A stretch of DNA of 64,000 nucleotides from Paenibacillus curdlanolyticus YK9 (GTDB taxonomy: Bacteria > Bacillota > Bacilli > Paenibacillales > Paenibacillaceae). Below are positions 1 through 7,499 of the stretch, piece by piece. The DNA is taken from assembly GCF_000179615.1 (NCBI RefSeq), contig NZ_AEDD01000013.1, positions 62,001 to 126,000 of the forward strand, in the 5' to 3' direction. A program made the position numbers and the translations under genes. Under the pieces are notes generated by a model. That model had not been told where the DNA came from. It ran no database searches and worked only from the letters and a program-made list of their open reading frames with translations. How positions within the stretch are numbered: the stretch's first letter is position 1; the number at the start of each line of letters is the position of its first letter.

Positions 1-181
1 TCCACCTTCAACATCTGATCTTGCGATATGCATCTTAGTCTATCATCTTTACTTCAGGAAATAACATCGTCACGCAATCTGTGATCGTTTGTTTATTGTT
101 TTGTGATGTTTGTATGCCCTCGTTTGTGAGCTTCCCTCGTTATGATGGCAGCAGAGCCTGACTCACAAGGAGGATTCATTC

Positions 182-1198
182 ATGTTACCTGTTCAAATCG
201 TATTGTTTGACGGCTTCGATCTGCTGGACGCCATCGCGCCATATGAAGTGTTTAGCGCCGCCGAAATATCTGCCCCCGGCGCCCTTCGCGTAACATTCGT
301 CACCGCCGAAGGCCCGCGAGCCGTGACCAGCGGGATCAACGGCGTAAAGCTTGAAGCGAGCGGAAAGCTGGCTTTGGAGCATCCCGGCATCCTTGTCGTG
401 CCTGGCGCAGCAGGCGGCATCGAAGGGGACGGCCCCGATTCGATCCCGGCTATTCTAGCTCGCACAGCCAACACCGAGTTAACCCCGCTGCTTCAGCAAG
501 CACTGGGACAACCCGATGCGATCGTCGCCACCGTTTGCGGAGGGTCCCTCGTGCTGGCGATGGGAGGACTAATCGAAGGCCGACCGGCAGTAACGCATCA
601 TCTGGGCATGGAGGCGCTGGCGGCCACTGGCGCGGTTCCGATCCAAGCGCGCGTCGTGGACGACGGTAATTTGGTGACGGCAGGCGGCGTAACATCGGGG
701 CTTGATCTTGCGCTTTATTTGGTCGAGCGAGAGCTTGGGCCTCGTATCGCGCATGCCGTAGAGCAGTTGTTCGAATACGAACGAAGAGGCACCGTTTGGC
801 GCGCACAGGGCATTACCCCTCACCAGCCAACGGCTGTCGAAAAGCCGCAGCATGCAACAGCTCCTCCTGTCGCCCAACTAGACGACGCCATGCAGCCCTC
901 CGCCTTCGACGGCGAATGGGACACGAGCATCGCTACACCGGTCGGAAAAATGCTGGTCAAGCTGCGGATCGCAACGACCGATGGAGCCATTCATGGCACG
1001 GCAACGCAAGGGGACGATGTGTCCGAGCTGCTGAATGCGGAGCTGCGGGGCAACCTGCTCTGCTGGTCGCTGCGCATTGCCAAGCCGATGCACTTGAACC
1101 TGAAGTTTGAGGTTAGCGTCGATGGGGATCAGATGAGCGGCATTGCCAAAGCCGGATTGCTGCCAGCATCCAAATTAACCGGCATGCGGATTTCATAA
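182..1198 (+). CDS. DJ-1/PfpI-family protein with extra C-terminal domain
   Basis: This 338-residue protein starts with a DJ-1/PfpI (class I glutamine amidotransferase-like) fold. The DGFDLLDAIAPYEVF segment near the N-terminus and the nucleophile elbow ATVCGGS, with Cys119 as the expected active-site cysteine, resemble the isonitrile hydratase/ThiJ subgroup. The fold ends near residue 220. After a proline-rich linker, residues about 240-338 form an extra, probably beta-rich domain that I do not recognise and that is not part of a minimal PfpI protein. The start is supported by AAGGAGG seven bases upstream. The next gene begins five bases after the stop, so the two are probably cotranscribed. 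The substrate is unknown. Confidence 0.8.
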   Translation: MLPVQIVLFDGFDLLDAIAPYEVFSAAEISAPGALRVTFVTAEGPRAVTSGINGVKLEASGKLALEHPGILVVPGAAGGIEGDGPDSIPAILARTANTELTPLLQQALGQPDAIVATVCGGSLVLAMGGLIEGRPAVTHHLGMEALAATGAVPIQARVVDDGNLVTAGGVTSGLDLALYLVERELGPRIAHAVEQLFEYERRGTVWRAQGITPHQPTAVEKPQHATAPPVAQLDDAMQPSAFDGEWDTSIATPVGKMLVKLRIATTDGAIHGTATQGDDVSELLNAELRGNLLCWSLRIAKPMHLNLKFEVSVDGDQMSGIAKAGLLPASKLTGMRIS

Positions 1199-1202
1199 TC
1201 GC

Positions 1203-1838
1203 ATGATGGATAATCGCAAATGGCTGTACCGTTTACTGGCGTGCGTAACGATTCTGTTTATCCTTTATGCTTTAGTGGACAATTATATCCTCGACCCCCA
1301 AGCCGAAAGCTTTCTAAGCCATAAGGCCGGTTTAACGCGTCAGCCTGCGCTGCCCGTCTGGCTAAACGTGATGCGCGTTCATGTGGCATGCGCGTGCATC
1401 GCCATGGCGTCGGGATTACTCAACTTTTCATCGCGCATTCGCGAGAAAAGCCATCGGTTCCATCGCAGCAACGGCTACGTTTATGCAGGGGCCGTCCTGC
1501 TCGTCGTGCTGACTTCCGGATACATGGCGCCTTACGCCACCGGAGGTAAAATCAGCAGCATGGGCTTCAATGCGTTGAATCTCATTTGGCTGTTCATCAC
1601 GATAACGGCAATTGTCCAAATCAAAAGGAAACGAATCGTCGCGCACCGTCATTGGATGATTCGAAGCTACGCCTTTTGCTTTACCAATCTGTTGATCCAT
1701 CTGCTTACGACGATTCTCCATCAAGGATTTGGGCTCGTTTATGCAAGCAGCTACACGATTGGCATCTACGGCTCAATTGCGCTGCTGCTCATCGTGCCTG
1801 CTCTTTATTTAAAAAATAATAGATCACATGTCAAATAG
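1203..1838 (+). CDS. DUF2306-like multipass membrane protein
   Basis: A 211-residue integral membrane protein. Hydrophobic segments occur near residues 8-25, 55-75, 95-112, 125-142, 158-175 and 185-203. Conserved-looking histidines sit at segment edges (RVHVACACIAM, HRFHRSNGYVYAG, HRHWMIRSYAF), as in DUF2306 (YozB-like) proteins, where they may bind metal or heme. It follows the PfpI-like gene with almost no gap and has only a weak ribosome site, which suggests translational coupling. Function is unknown; the family assignment rests on the His pattern and topology. Confidence 0.7.
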   Translation: MMDNRKWLYRLLACVTILFILYALVDNYILDPQAESFLSHKAGLTRQPALPVWLNVMRVHVACACIAMASGLLNFSSRIREKSHRFHRSNGYVYAGAVLLVVLTSGYMAPYATGGKISSMGFNALNLIWLFITITAIVQIKRKRIVAHRHWMIRSYAFCFTNLLIHLLTTILHQGFGLVYASSYTIGIYGSIALLLIVPALYLKNNRSHVK

Positions 1839-1961
1839 CGGCGAAAAATGGAAAGGAATTCGGTCTTCCATGTCGAATTCACCCCGAACGAACGCTACAG
1901 CGAGCATTCGCCGTATTTAAAGTAGCCGTTCATACACATTACGGGTTGGGAGAGATTTTAC

Positions 1962-2342
1962 GTGTCACAATTTGATTCGATTCAACAATCCATTCAAGCT
2001 GCAAATGTCCAAATTGCAGAGCTTAATCAGCTGCTGGCCCAGCTTCGGGCAATCTGCCCCTCTGATGATCGTACCGTCGTAGACGTACCGGAAGATCTTC
2101 AAGCCGAGTTGCAGGCTGCGGGGATCGTGATCGATCCGACGCAGGATATAACGGGCACTGTCATCAAGACGTGGATCGATCAAATCAAAGATCAAATCGA
2201 TGCGCTCAACAGCGCACAGCAATTAAGCATGATCCAGCTGCAGAGCCAAATGAATAAACAAAATGAAGCCTACGATCTGCTATCGAGACAAATCAAACAG
2301 ATGCAAGATGCGACGAATAGCGTGATCAACAATATGCGATAA
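1962..2342 (+). CDS. Small coiled-coil protein, function unknown
   Basis: A 126-residue soluble protein read from a GTG start behind GGGAGAG. The N-terminus (QQSIQAANVQIAELNQLLAQ) and the C-terminal third (residues 75-126, rich in Gln, Leu and Met) have heptad-like patterns typical of coiled coils, separated by a short Pro-containing segment around residues 35-60. There is no signal peptide or cysteine pair. It stands alone between a 120-bp intergenic region and a clear terminator. I do not recognise the family. Confidence 0.6.
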   Translation: MSQFDSIQQSIQAANVQIAELNQLLAQLRAICPSDDRTVVDVPEDLQAELQAAGIVIDPTQDITGTVIKTWIDQIKDQIDALNSAQQLSMIQLQSQMNKQNEAYDLLSRQIKQMQDATNSVINNMR

Positions 2343-2367
2343 GCAGTAGTAGGCCCGGTAAATAACG

Positions 2368-2402
2368 AAAACCGCATTGCCATGACGGCAATGCGGTTTT
2401 TG
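2368..2402 (+). terminator. Rho-independent terminator
   Basis: An 11-bp perfect stem (ACCGCATTGCC with GGCAATGCGGT) around a five-base loop is followed by a short T run. It lies 26 bases after the coiled-coil gene. Confidence 0.85.
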
Positions 2403-2410
2403 AAACATCA

Positions 2411-2589
2411 TCAACCTAATGGTCTTGTAGCAGCCTCTAGATCACCCTGTTCATCCAAATGTTTCAACATTTGTTCTACGTTGCTTACTTCAAGCGATCT
2501 CATGATCATCAAATGCTTGGAACTTAGGTAATCGTCACCTCAACAAAATTGTTCGTAGCAACATCATCATCAAATTTCCATGCTTTCAT
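2411..2589 (-). pseudogene. Frameshifted fourth gene of a small operon
   Basis: On the minus strand an ATG at 2589 begins two bases after the stop of the 58-residue gene and reads MKAWKFDDDVATNNFVEVT before a stop. A shift of one base at about 2532-2540 opens a second frame that reads GDDYLSSKHLMIMRSLEV and continues as protein-like sequence to a TGA at 2411. The whole is 179 bases, one short of 60 codons, which fits a single-base deletion in a gene of about 59 residues. The break could be real decay or a sequencing error. The family is not recognised. Confidence 0.5.
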
Positions 2590-2591
2590 GA

Positions 2592-2768
2592 TTAAATTGG
2601 AACTTGCCCTAACTCAAAATACGATTTGCCAATCCATATGCGTCTACCATGGTAGCCAATAATGCGATATTTATCGGCATCCATTCCAACAATTTCATAC
2701 GTTTGGCCTCGGGTTAATGCGTGTTTATACACGCCAACGCAGTTACACGTGACGACCTGATCTTCCAT
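2592..2768 (-). CDS. Small protein of 58 residues, function unknown
   Basis: A short reading frame begins with ATG one base after the TAG of the upstream membrane-protein gene and encodes 58 residues. The pattern CVGVYKHALTRGQTYEIVG, then a YRIIG strand, then KSYFEL near the end resembles the many small SH3-like bacillar proteins with a lt-gkvYeV / YrI / kSYFE motif. It is probably cytoplasmic. Its tight packing between two other small frames on the same strand supports translation. Function is unknown. Confidence 0.55.
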   Translation of the reverse strand: MEDQVVTCNCVGVYKHALTRGQTYEIVGMDADKYRIIGYHGRRIWIGKSYFELGQVPI

Positions 2769-2769
2769 C

Positions 2770-2949
2770 CTACAAATCCAACCAAATCAGCTCTACAACA
2801 GCGAGACATACGCCCACCGCGTTCGCAACGATGAAGAACCACTTCCGCGCCGTCTTGCTTACTGGCTCCGATGACCAGAACCATTCCCATAACACGATTC
2901 CGTTCAATACAGCGATAATAATAAGAGCTAACCACCAATTGGCTGCCAT
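2770..2949 (-). CDS. Small two-helix membrane protein
   Basis: Encodes about 59 residues with two predicted membrane helices (WWLALIIIAVLNGIVLW and FFIVANAVGVCLAVVELIW) joined by a short Lys/Ser loop. I chose the internal ATG at 2949 because AGGTGG lies nine bases upstream; an ATG at 2967 is also in frame. It lies 26 bases after the lipoprotein gene and one base before the 58-residue gene, so the four frames look like one transcript. No family is recognised. Confidence 0.5.
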   Translation of the reverse strand: MAANWWLALIIIAVLNGIVLWEWFWSSEPVSKTARKWFFIVANAVGVCLAVVELIWLDL

Positions 2950-2975
2950 GTCTCTTATCCACCTCATTATTATAT

Positions 2976-3704
2976 TTATTTGTTGTAATTCTCATCTACG
3001 ATCGTGCGAAATTGATGAAATGGAAGCAAGTCTTTCTCTTTTTCTTTATATAAGTTATAGCTTATTCCCCCTACTCTAGTTTCCACCTCATATTCTCCTA
3101 TAGCGTTATCCATTAACAAAAATAAAGCAGACTCGATATCGTCATTCATCTCGTTAACCCCTGAAACGAATGTTTCTATTCCAATCTTTCCACCCTCTTC
3201 TTCTTCCCATCTGAAATAAACTTGCTCGCTTTTTAAAGTAATATTTCTATACTTCACTTCTGTTATTTCTGTTCTTGGCCTAAAGGCAATAACATTAAGC
3301 TTATCAACCCCGCTGGCTTTTTCAACGATTCTCTTCACATATGGAAATGCAGTCAAAATGCCATCGGCCGAAATGATGAAATCTCTCTTACCTTCCCTTA
3401 AAGGGCCGATCATAAAAGTTAAATCGGGATCAAAGCTTTCAAGCTTCGAAGATAATTGAATACGTGTAGCTTCATTATCCGGATCCCTATCATAGTTATA
3501 GATCTTATCTTCATGCTCGGAAACCCACCGCCAAAAAGCTGCTAGTTTCTTTTCATCCAATTTTATTTCAACATTCTCAGGTCTAACCTCTTCTTTCTCA
3601 AGTTTAGTTTCCGAAGCTATTTTTTCAGTTTCACGATTTGAGGTACAGCCGATAATAAATAACAGACTACTAATCAAACAAAAGACAACCACTATTTTCT
3701 TCAA
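2976..3704 (-). CDS. Lipoprotein, function unknown
   Basis: A secreted lipoprotein of about 242 residues. The TTG at 3704 is the likely start because GGGAGG lies eight bases upstream, giving KK followed by a hydrophobic stretch and the lipobox FIIGC. A charged Lys/Glu-rich linker follows, then a mixed alpha/beta domain (SADGILTAFPYVKRIVEKAS, LNVIAFRPRTEI) that resembles small uncharacterised bacillar lipoproteins. AT-rich and flanked by other small AT-rich genes. It is probably anchored on the outer face of the membrane and heads a small operon with the tiny membrane protein next to it. Confidence 0.65.
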   Translation of the reverse strand: MKKIVVVFCLISSLLFIIGCTSNRETEKIASETKLEKEEVRPENVEIKLDEKKLAAFWRWVSEHEDKIYNYDRDPDNEATRIQLSSKLESFDPDLTFMIGPLREGKRDFIISADGILTAFPYVKRIVEKASGVDKLNVIAFRPRTEITEVKYRNITLKSEQVYFRWEEEEGGKIGIETFVSGVNEMNDDIESALFLLMDNAIGEYEVETRVGGISYNLYKEKEKDLLPFHQFRTIVDENYNK

Positions 3705-3811
3705 AAGACATCCTCCCATACCTGCAATAATCAACTGTTTTAGTCAAAGCATTTCTAAATCATACCAGTGTATCACTGTTCCATACAGATATTTCTTGTC
3801 ACTTGAACGAA

Positions 3812-3843
3812 ATATAAAAAGTCCACGATCTTCATCGTGGACT
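3812..3843 (-). terminator. Terminator of the DoxX gene
   Basis: A nine-base stem (GTCCACGAT / ATCGTGGAC) with a four-base loop ends in TTTTTA on the minus strand. It lies 29 bases past the DoxX stop codon. Confidence 0.75.
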
Positions 3844-3871
3844 TCTCACTTGCCAACCCCTACATTAAAAC

Positions 3872-4216
3872 TTACCCAAATAAAACTACGATTGCAGCAG
3901 CGATCAGAAGGTTCAAAATGGCCGGGAACGTTTTTCCAATCGGATGCTTGACTCTGAAATGCGAAAGGCACGCCAGCAGCATCATAATGCCAATCATTAC
4001 GCCAGTCCAAGCGGCAACTTCTGGATACCAGTAGCCGATAACGAGGCCTACGGCTCCAGCGATTTGCACATAGCCCGTCACGATGCGGAACCATTGCGGA
4101 AGCTTAATTTCCTCGAACAGGTCGACTTGATGTTTTGCTCCTGCAATTTTGCTTCCCCCGAAAAATGCCATGGAGAAAAGCAGCCAGCTTTGAAGAATGA
4201 TAGATAAGATATACAT
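3872..4216 (-). CDS. DoxX-like membrane protein
   Basis: A DoxX-family integral membrane protein of 114 residues with four hydrophobic helices. The first half carries GGSKIAGAKHQVDLFEEIKL and the second helix YVQIAGAVGLVIGYW, both typical of DoxX/DoxX-like proteins. The ATG at 4216 is preceded by GGGGAG; a longer in-frame start would run through the upstream palindromes and is unlikely. Members are linked to stress or redox functions but the reaction is not established here. The promoter region is a double palindrome, so a dedicated repressor probably controls the gene, although no regulator gene lies beside it. Confidence 0.8.
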   Translation of the reverse strand: MYILSIILQSWLLFSMAFFGGSKIAGAKHQVDLFEEIKLPQWFRIVTGYVQIAGAVGLVIGYWYPEVAAWTGVMIGIMMLLACLSHFRVKHPIGKTFPAILNLLIAAAIVVLFG

Positions 4217-4250
4217 AATAAACTCCCCTTTTCTCATTCGCTTTACTAAC

Positions 4251-4300
4251 AGGACACCATTAGGTGTCCTATTACATGATAGGACACCTAATGGTGTCCT
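4251..4300. promoter_or_regulatory. Double palindromic operator upstream of doxX
   Basis: Two 20-bp palindromes, each AGGACACC-N4-GGTGTCCT, lie at 4251-4270 and 4281-4300 with a 10-bp spacer. The four central bases are ATTA in one and TAAT in the other, so the whole block is itself nearly an inverted repeat. It starts 34 bases upstream of the doxX start and 104 bases upstream of the divergent cyclase gene. This is what an operator for a dimeric repressor (MarR, HxlR, TetR or ArsR type) looks like; the protein is unknown. Confidence 0.65.
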
Positions 4301-4404
4301 GTAAAGCAATAATTATGTTGATTTTGAAAAGGAATAGGCAGGGTTTTGTCGAATCTAGTAGTTTGTTGTCGGAGCCTTACATTATAACTAAAGGTGGATC
4401 TAGA

Positions 4405-6177
4405 ATGGCTGCGCTACCCCGATCTAAAAACAATGCGCTTCAACCTAAGCGAAGCATTAAGCATCTCATCATTACGGCGTTCTGTATCATTATCGGGATG
4501 GTTCTGTTAATTGGCGCCAGCGCTTATTACGGAATGGACCGATTAAACAGCGTCAATGAGCGCAATAACGACTCGAACATGGTGCTTCTTCATATGAATG
4601 GGATCGAATCCGCCATTAAAGAAGCGGAGGATACCCTCACTTACTATTACTCGGGCAACGGCTGGAAAACTTACGTGGATAACGGAACCAGCGGCTCTGC
4701 TTTCTTTAATATGGCGGAAGGACAGCTGATGACGAATGTGATCTATAACGGGACGCAGTTTTGGACGATCCAAATTATGCAAGGTTCTTTCAGGCTGATC
4801 CACAACAACACCTATACACTTACCTTCGAAGCCAGCTCGACGATTGATCGCGATATCGAGGTCCTGCTTGAGAGCAGCGTCGATTATAACAAGCACCTCG
4901 TGCATCAATTCCATTTGACGAAAGAGCTGAAGACGTTCAGCTTGCCATTCCGCATGGACAACGCTACGGATAAGCTGGCACACATCGTCTTTGCGCTAGG
5001 AAATGTGAATAATGCTGCATCCGGCCTGCCCGAGCACAATGTTGTATTGCGCAACGTCTCGTTGATGCATGTGGATTCAGGCCAAGAATTAATTAATAAT
5101 GGCCAATTCCTTCGACAGGACATTGACGGCATTCTGGCGGATGTAAAAAACAAGTTCGATCTAGCTACGAATACATCGCGAATGCTGACTGCCGATAGTC
5201 AGGAGCAATTGGATGCGTTAAAAAAGCTAGCGGATTTGGAGAAAAAGTGGCTGGACGAAATGCAAGGCATGATCACGGAATTAAATTATAAAATCAAAAT
5301 TTCCGGCGTGACGAACACTGACACGGAGCTTCAATCCTATCAATCCAATCGGGATATCGAAACAGCGATGAAGTCGGTCATCAGCCAAATCAAACAAACG
5401 GAAGCAGCTCGGCTGGAAATACGCAAGAAAGAGTCGCACAGCATCTCTCACCTGATTTATATCGCGTTCGGCGTCGTTGTCGGCCTCTCGGTCGCGCTAT
5501 CCGTGGCCATTTATGTATATTTCAATAAAGCCATTACACGGCCAATCATCCGAACCTCCATCCTGCTCAAGGAGATGGCAGAAGGCGACCTCTCCCGCAG
5601 CAAGGGACTAGAGATCAAGCAGGAGCAGGTGTCCCTGGCCATCCAGGAGGTAAGCGAGCTCTACACCCACGTTGTGCAGGTGCATCAATCGTTCCAAACC
5701 CAAATCCGCCATGACAGCTTGACCGGGTTATTTAATCGAAGGATGTTCGATAACGTCATTCAGGATTGGGTGGATCAACGGCTCCCCTTCGCGTTGCTCT
5801 TGCTCGATGTCGACAACTTCAAGACGATTAACGATACGTTTGGCCATCTGACAGGGGATGAAGTGTTAAAAAAACTGGCGGAGACGATGCTCGCAGCTTC
5901 GCGAGAAGAGGATGTTTGCTTCCGATACGGAGGCGAGGAGTTCGGCATTCTGCTGCAGCGCGATACGGCGGACGAGTTGTATGCGCTGGCGGAGCAGCTT
6001 CGCCAAAATGTCCATGGGCTGCGCGGGAAGGATTTGGATTTGCCGCCTATTACGGTTTCTATTGGCATTGCCAGCTTGCATGTGATGGATGAGAGCCCTT
6101 CTTCGGTTATTGAGAGGGCGGATGCGGCGTTGTATGAGTCGAAGGCTCGCGGGAAGGATCGGGTGACGTTGGCTTAG
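4405..6177 (+). CDS. Membrane diguanylate cyclase with CBM-like extracellular sensor
   Basis: A 590-residue c-di-GMP synthase starting at the ATG behind AAGGTGG. Helix 1 (residues 20-42) and helix 2 (about 349-373) enclose an extracellular region of about 305 residues. Within it residues 85-222 look like a CBM4/9-type jelly roll: FWTIQIMQ, TYTLTFEASS, RDIEVLLE, LKTFSLPFRM and NVVLRNVSL fall in the expected order. A HAMP-like stretch (374-425) leads to a complete GGDEF domain with DSLTGLFNRR, LLDVDNFKTIND and the active site GGEEF at 509-513. An RxxD inhibitory site (R500-D503) sits five residues before it, so product inhibition is likely. Sugar sensing is inferred only from the fold-like pattern. 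Confidence 0.88.
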   Translation: MAALPRSKNNALQPKRSIKHLIITAFCIIIGMVLLIGASAYYGMDRLNSVNERNNDSNMVLLHMNGIESAIKEAEDTLTYYYSGNGWKTYVDNGTSGSAFFNMAEGQLMTNVIYNGTQFWTIQIMQGSFRLIHNNTYTLTFEASSTIDRDIEVLLESSVDYNKHLVHQFHLTKELKTFSLPFRMDNATDKLAHIVFALGNVNNAASGLPEHNVVLRNVSLMHVDSGQELINNGQFLRQDIDGILADVKNKFDLATNTSRMLTADSQEQLDALKKLADLEKKWLDEMQGMITELNYKIKISGVTNTDTELQSYQSNRDIETAMKSVISQIKQTEAARLEIRKKESHSISHLIYIAFGVVVGLSVALSVAIYVYFNKAITRPIIRTSILLKEMAEGDLSRSKGLEIKQEQVSLAIQEVSELYTHVVQVHQSFQTQIRHDSLTGLFNRRMFDNVIQDWVDQRLPFALLLLDVDNFKTINDTFGHLTGDEVLKKLAETMLAASREEDVCFRYGGEEFGILLQRDTADELYALAEQLRQNVHGLRGKDLDLPPITVSIGIASLHVMDESPSSVIERADAALYESKARGKDRVTLA

Positions 6178-6204
6178 CTATATACTAAAACCATTTGTCT
6201 TTAA

Positions 6205-6282
6205 CTTGAAGTGCCCCCTTGCAGTAGACATCGGAAACCACCTCAGGTGTAGACCGATGAACACTTTAGGGGGTCTTTTCAA
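6205..6282. repeat. Short inverted-repeat element, possible IS remnant or MITE
   Basis: About 78 bases with imperfect 30-base inverted ends: the left end, reversed, reads CCGATGTCTACTGCAAGGGG and the right end CCGATGAACACTTTAGGGGG. The centre is the palindrome CACCTCAGGTG. The ends resemble IS3-type termini. It may also act as the terminator of the cyclase gene. Confidence 0.4.
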
Positions 6283-6308
6283 TTACGACATGCTGCTCGT
6301 CTAAATGA

Positions 6309-6803
6309 TTACGGATTGCGTATGACATTGATCTCATCCGCCACAAGATATTTATTTATATGATTAGCTGGCTCGGTATGCACTTGTTTCTGCTCTGCGA
6401 GATATGCCCAGAACTCGACTGACGCCTCCTTGTTTTCCGTTAAGTATTGAAGAAACTTTTCGATATCAACTGCATCTTTTTGTTTCTTATCATTTGATAA
6501 TATGAAAAATCTCGTTTCTTTTGTAACCGTTAATATTCTATCCTTCGTGCTTTGATCATACTGTTTGTTATATAACTCAAATTCTGATTCTGAAACAACA
6601 AATCCCCTTAATATCATCGTATAATTCTCTTCTAAATTATTTTCCAGCTGTATAGGTTTTTTTTGATGAACTGCATCACCTATAGTACCTGAGAAGGAAT
6701 AATAATGGGATACTGAACTTCCTTCGAGATTCTTTTCTTTGCTGGAACATGCGGAACATAAAAGAAAAATACAGATACACGTGAGAAAAATAATGCTTTT
6801 CAT
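6309..6803 (-). CDS. Small lipoprotein, function unknown
   Basis: A 164-residue secreted lipoprotein: MKS, a hydrophobic core, then the lipobox LCSAC, followed by a Lys/Ser-rich linker. AGGAGG precedes the ATG. The mature part is mixed alpha/beta with a run KETRFFILSNDKKQKDAVD and no recognisable domain. It is AT-rich compared with the flanking cyclase. It stands alone, 78 bases downstream of the next gene on the same strand. Confidence 0.6.
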   Translation of the reverse strand: MKSIIFLTCICIFLLCSACSSKEKNLEGSSVSHYYSFSGTIGDAVHQKKPIQLENNLEENYTMILRGFVVSESEFELYNKQYDQSTKDRILTVTKETRFFILSNDKKQKDAVDIEKFLQYLTENKEASVEFWAYLAEQKQVHTEPANHINKYLVADEINVIRNP

Positions 6804-6882
6804 CCTATACCTCCTATTAAATAATAATAATCGCCCCCTCCTTAACAGGGACGATTACCATATATTTTGTATTAAATTAGTG

Positions 6883-7341
6883 CTAGCTTACAAAATTGTC
6901 TTGGTGCTCGTTTATGAATTTCAATTGGAGCTCTAATAAATCCTCTTTATATTCATAAAACTTGTCATCCAACTCATCTAATCTCTCTCTTTGTATTTCT
7001 GTATATTCGTCATCTTCATCTTCTTTTGTACCCGGTGGATTCGGATCCTCGACGATCCTTATTGCCTCTTCCAATAAACTAGCTGTATAACTGGCACCAA
7101 TTTTTTTCAATGATTCTAATGTTTCGAGTTTATACTCACCTGCGCTATTCAAGAAAAATTGGTCAAATCCACCGTTATTAACTTCTCTCTCTATTCCCAT
7201 CAGACACAAAATTACTTGTTCACTTTCTGTGAGTACGTGAAACCCTGCTTCATAGTATTTTTTATTTATTTCATCTCCTACTGCAAACAATAGTTCTAGA
7301 TCTTCCTTTGTCTTCAAAAACTCTGTGGCGTATTTCTGCAT
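6883..7341 (-). CDS. DMP19/DUF4375-like protein
   Basis: About 152 residues from the ATG at 7341, which has GGAGG eight bases upstream. The core reads TESEQVILCLMGIEREVNNGGFDQFFLNSAG, whose central part VNNGGFDQFFLNSAG is the hallmark of DUF4375, the domain found in DMP19-like DNA mimics and in many immunity-type cytoplasmic proteins. The C-terminal half is strongly acidic (Asp/Glu runs at residues 110-130), which fits a DNA-mimic or partner-binding role. It is AT-rich and near other accessory genes. The specific partner is unknown. Confidence 0.7.
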   Translation of the reverse strand: MQKYATEFLKTKEDLELLFAVGDEINKKYYEAGFHVLTESEQVILCLMGIEREVNNGGFDQFFLNSAGEYKLETLESLKKIGASYTASLLEEAIRIVEDPNPPGTKEDEDDEYTEIQRERLDELDDKFYEYKEDLLELQLKFINEHQDNFVS

Positions 7342-7453
7342 TGCGAATGCCTCCATTATTATAAATGATTTTCATGTAACTATATGATATGCGAATTGCA
7401 CGATGAATTTTTTACTTTCTTTACTGATTCGATCAACTGAAGTCCCGCCAAAC

Positions 7454-7490
7454 AAAAACGCAGCCCCGAGGGACTGCGTTTTTGTTTTTG
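7454..7490 (-). terminator. Terminator of the GH16-type gene
   Basis: An imperfect eight-base stem (CGCAGCCC / GGACTGCG) extended by A and T runs on both sides ends in TTTTTG on the minus strand, ten bases past the stop. A degraded look-alike lies at 9570-9592. Confidence 0.7.
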
Positions 7491-7499
7491 ATAAGCCTT

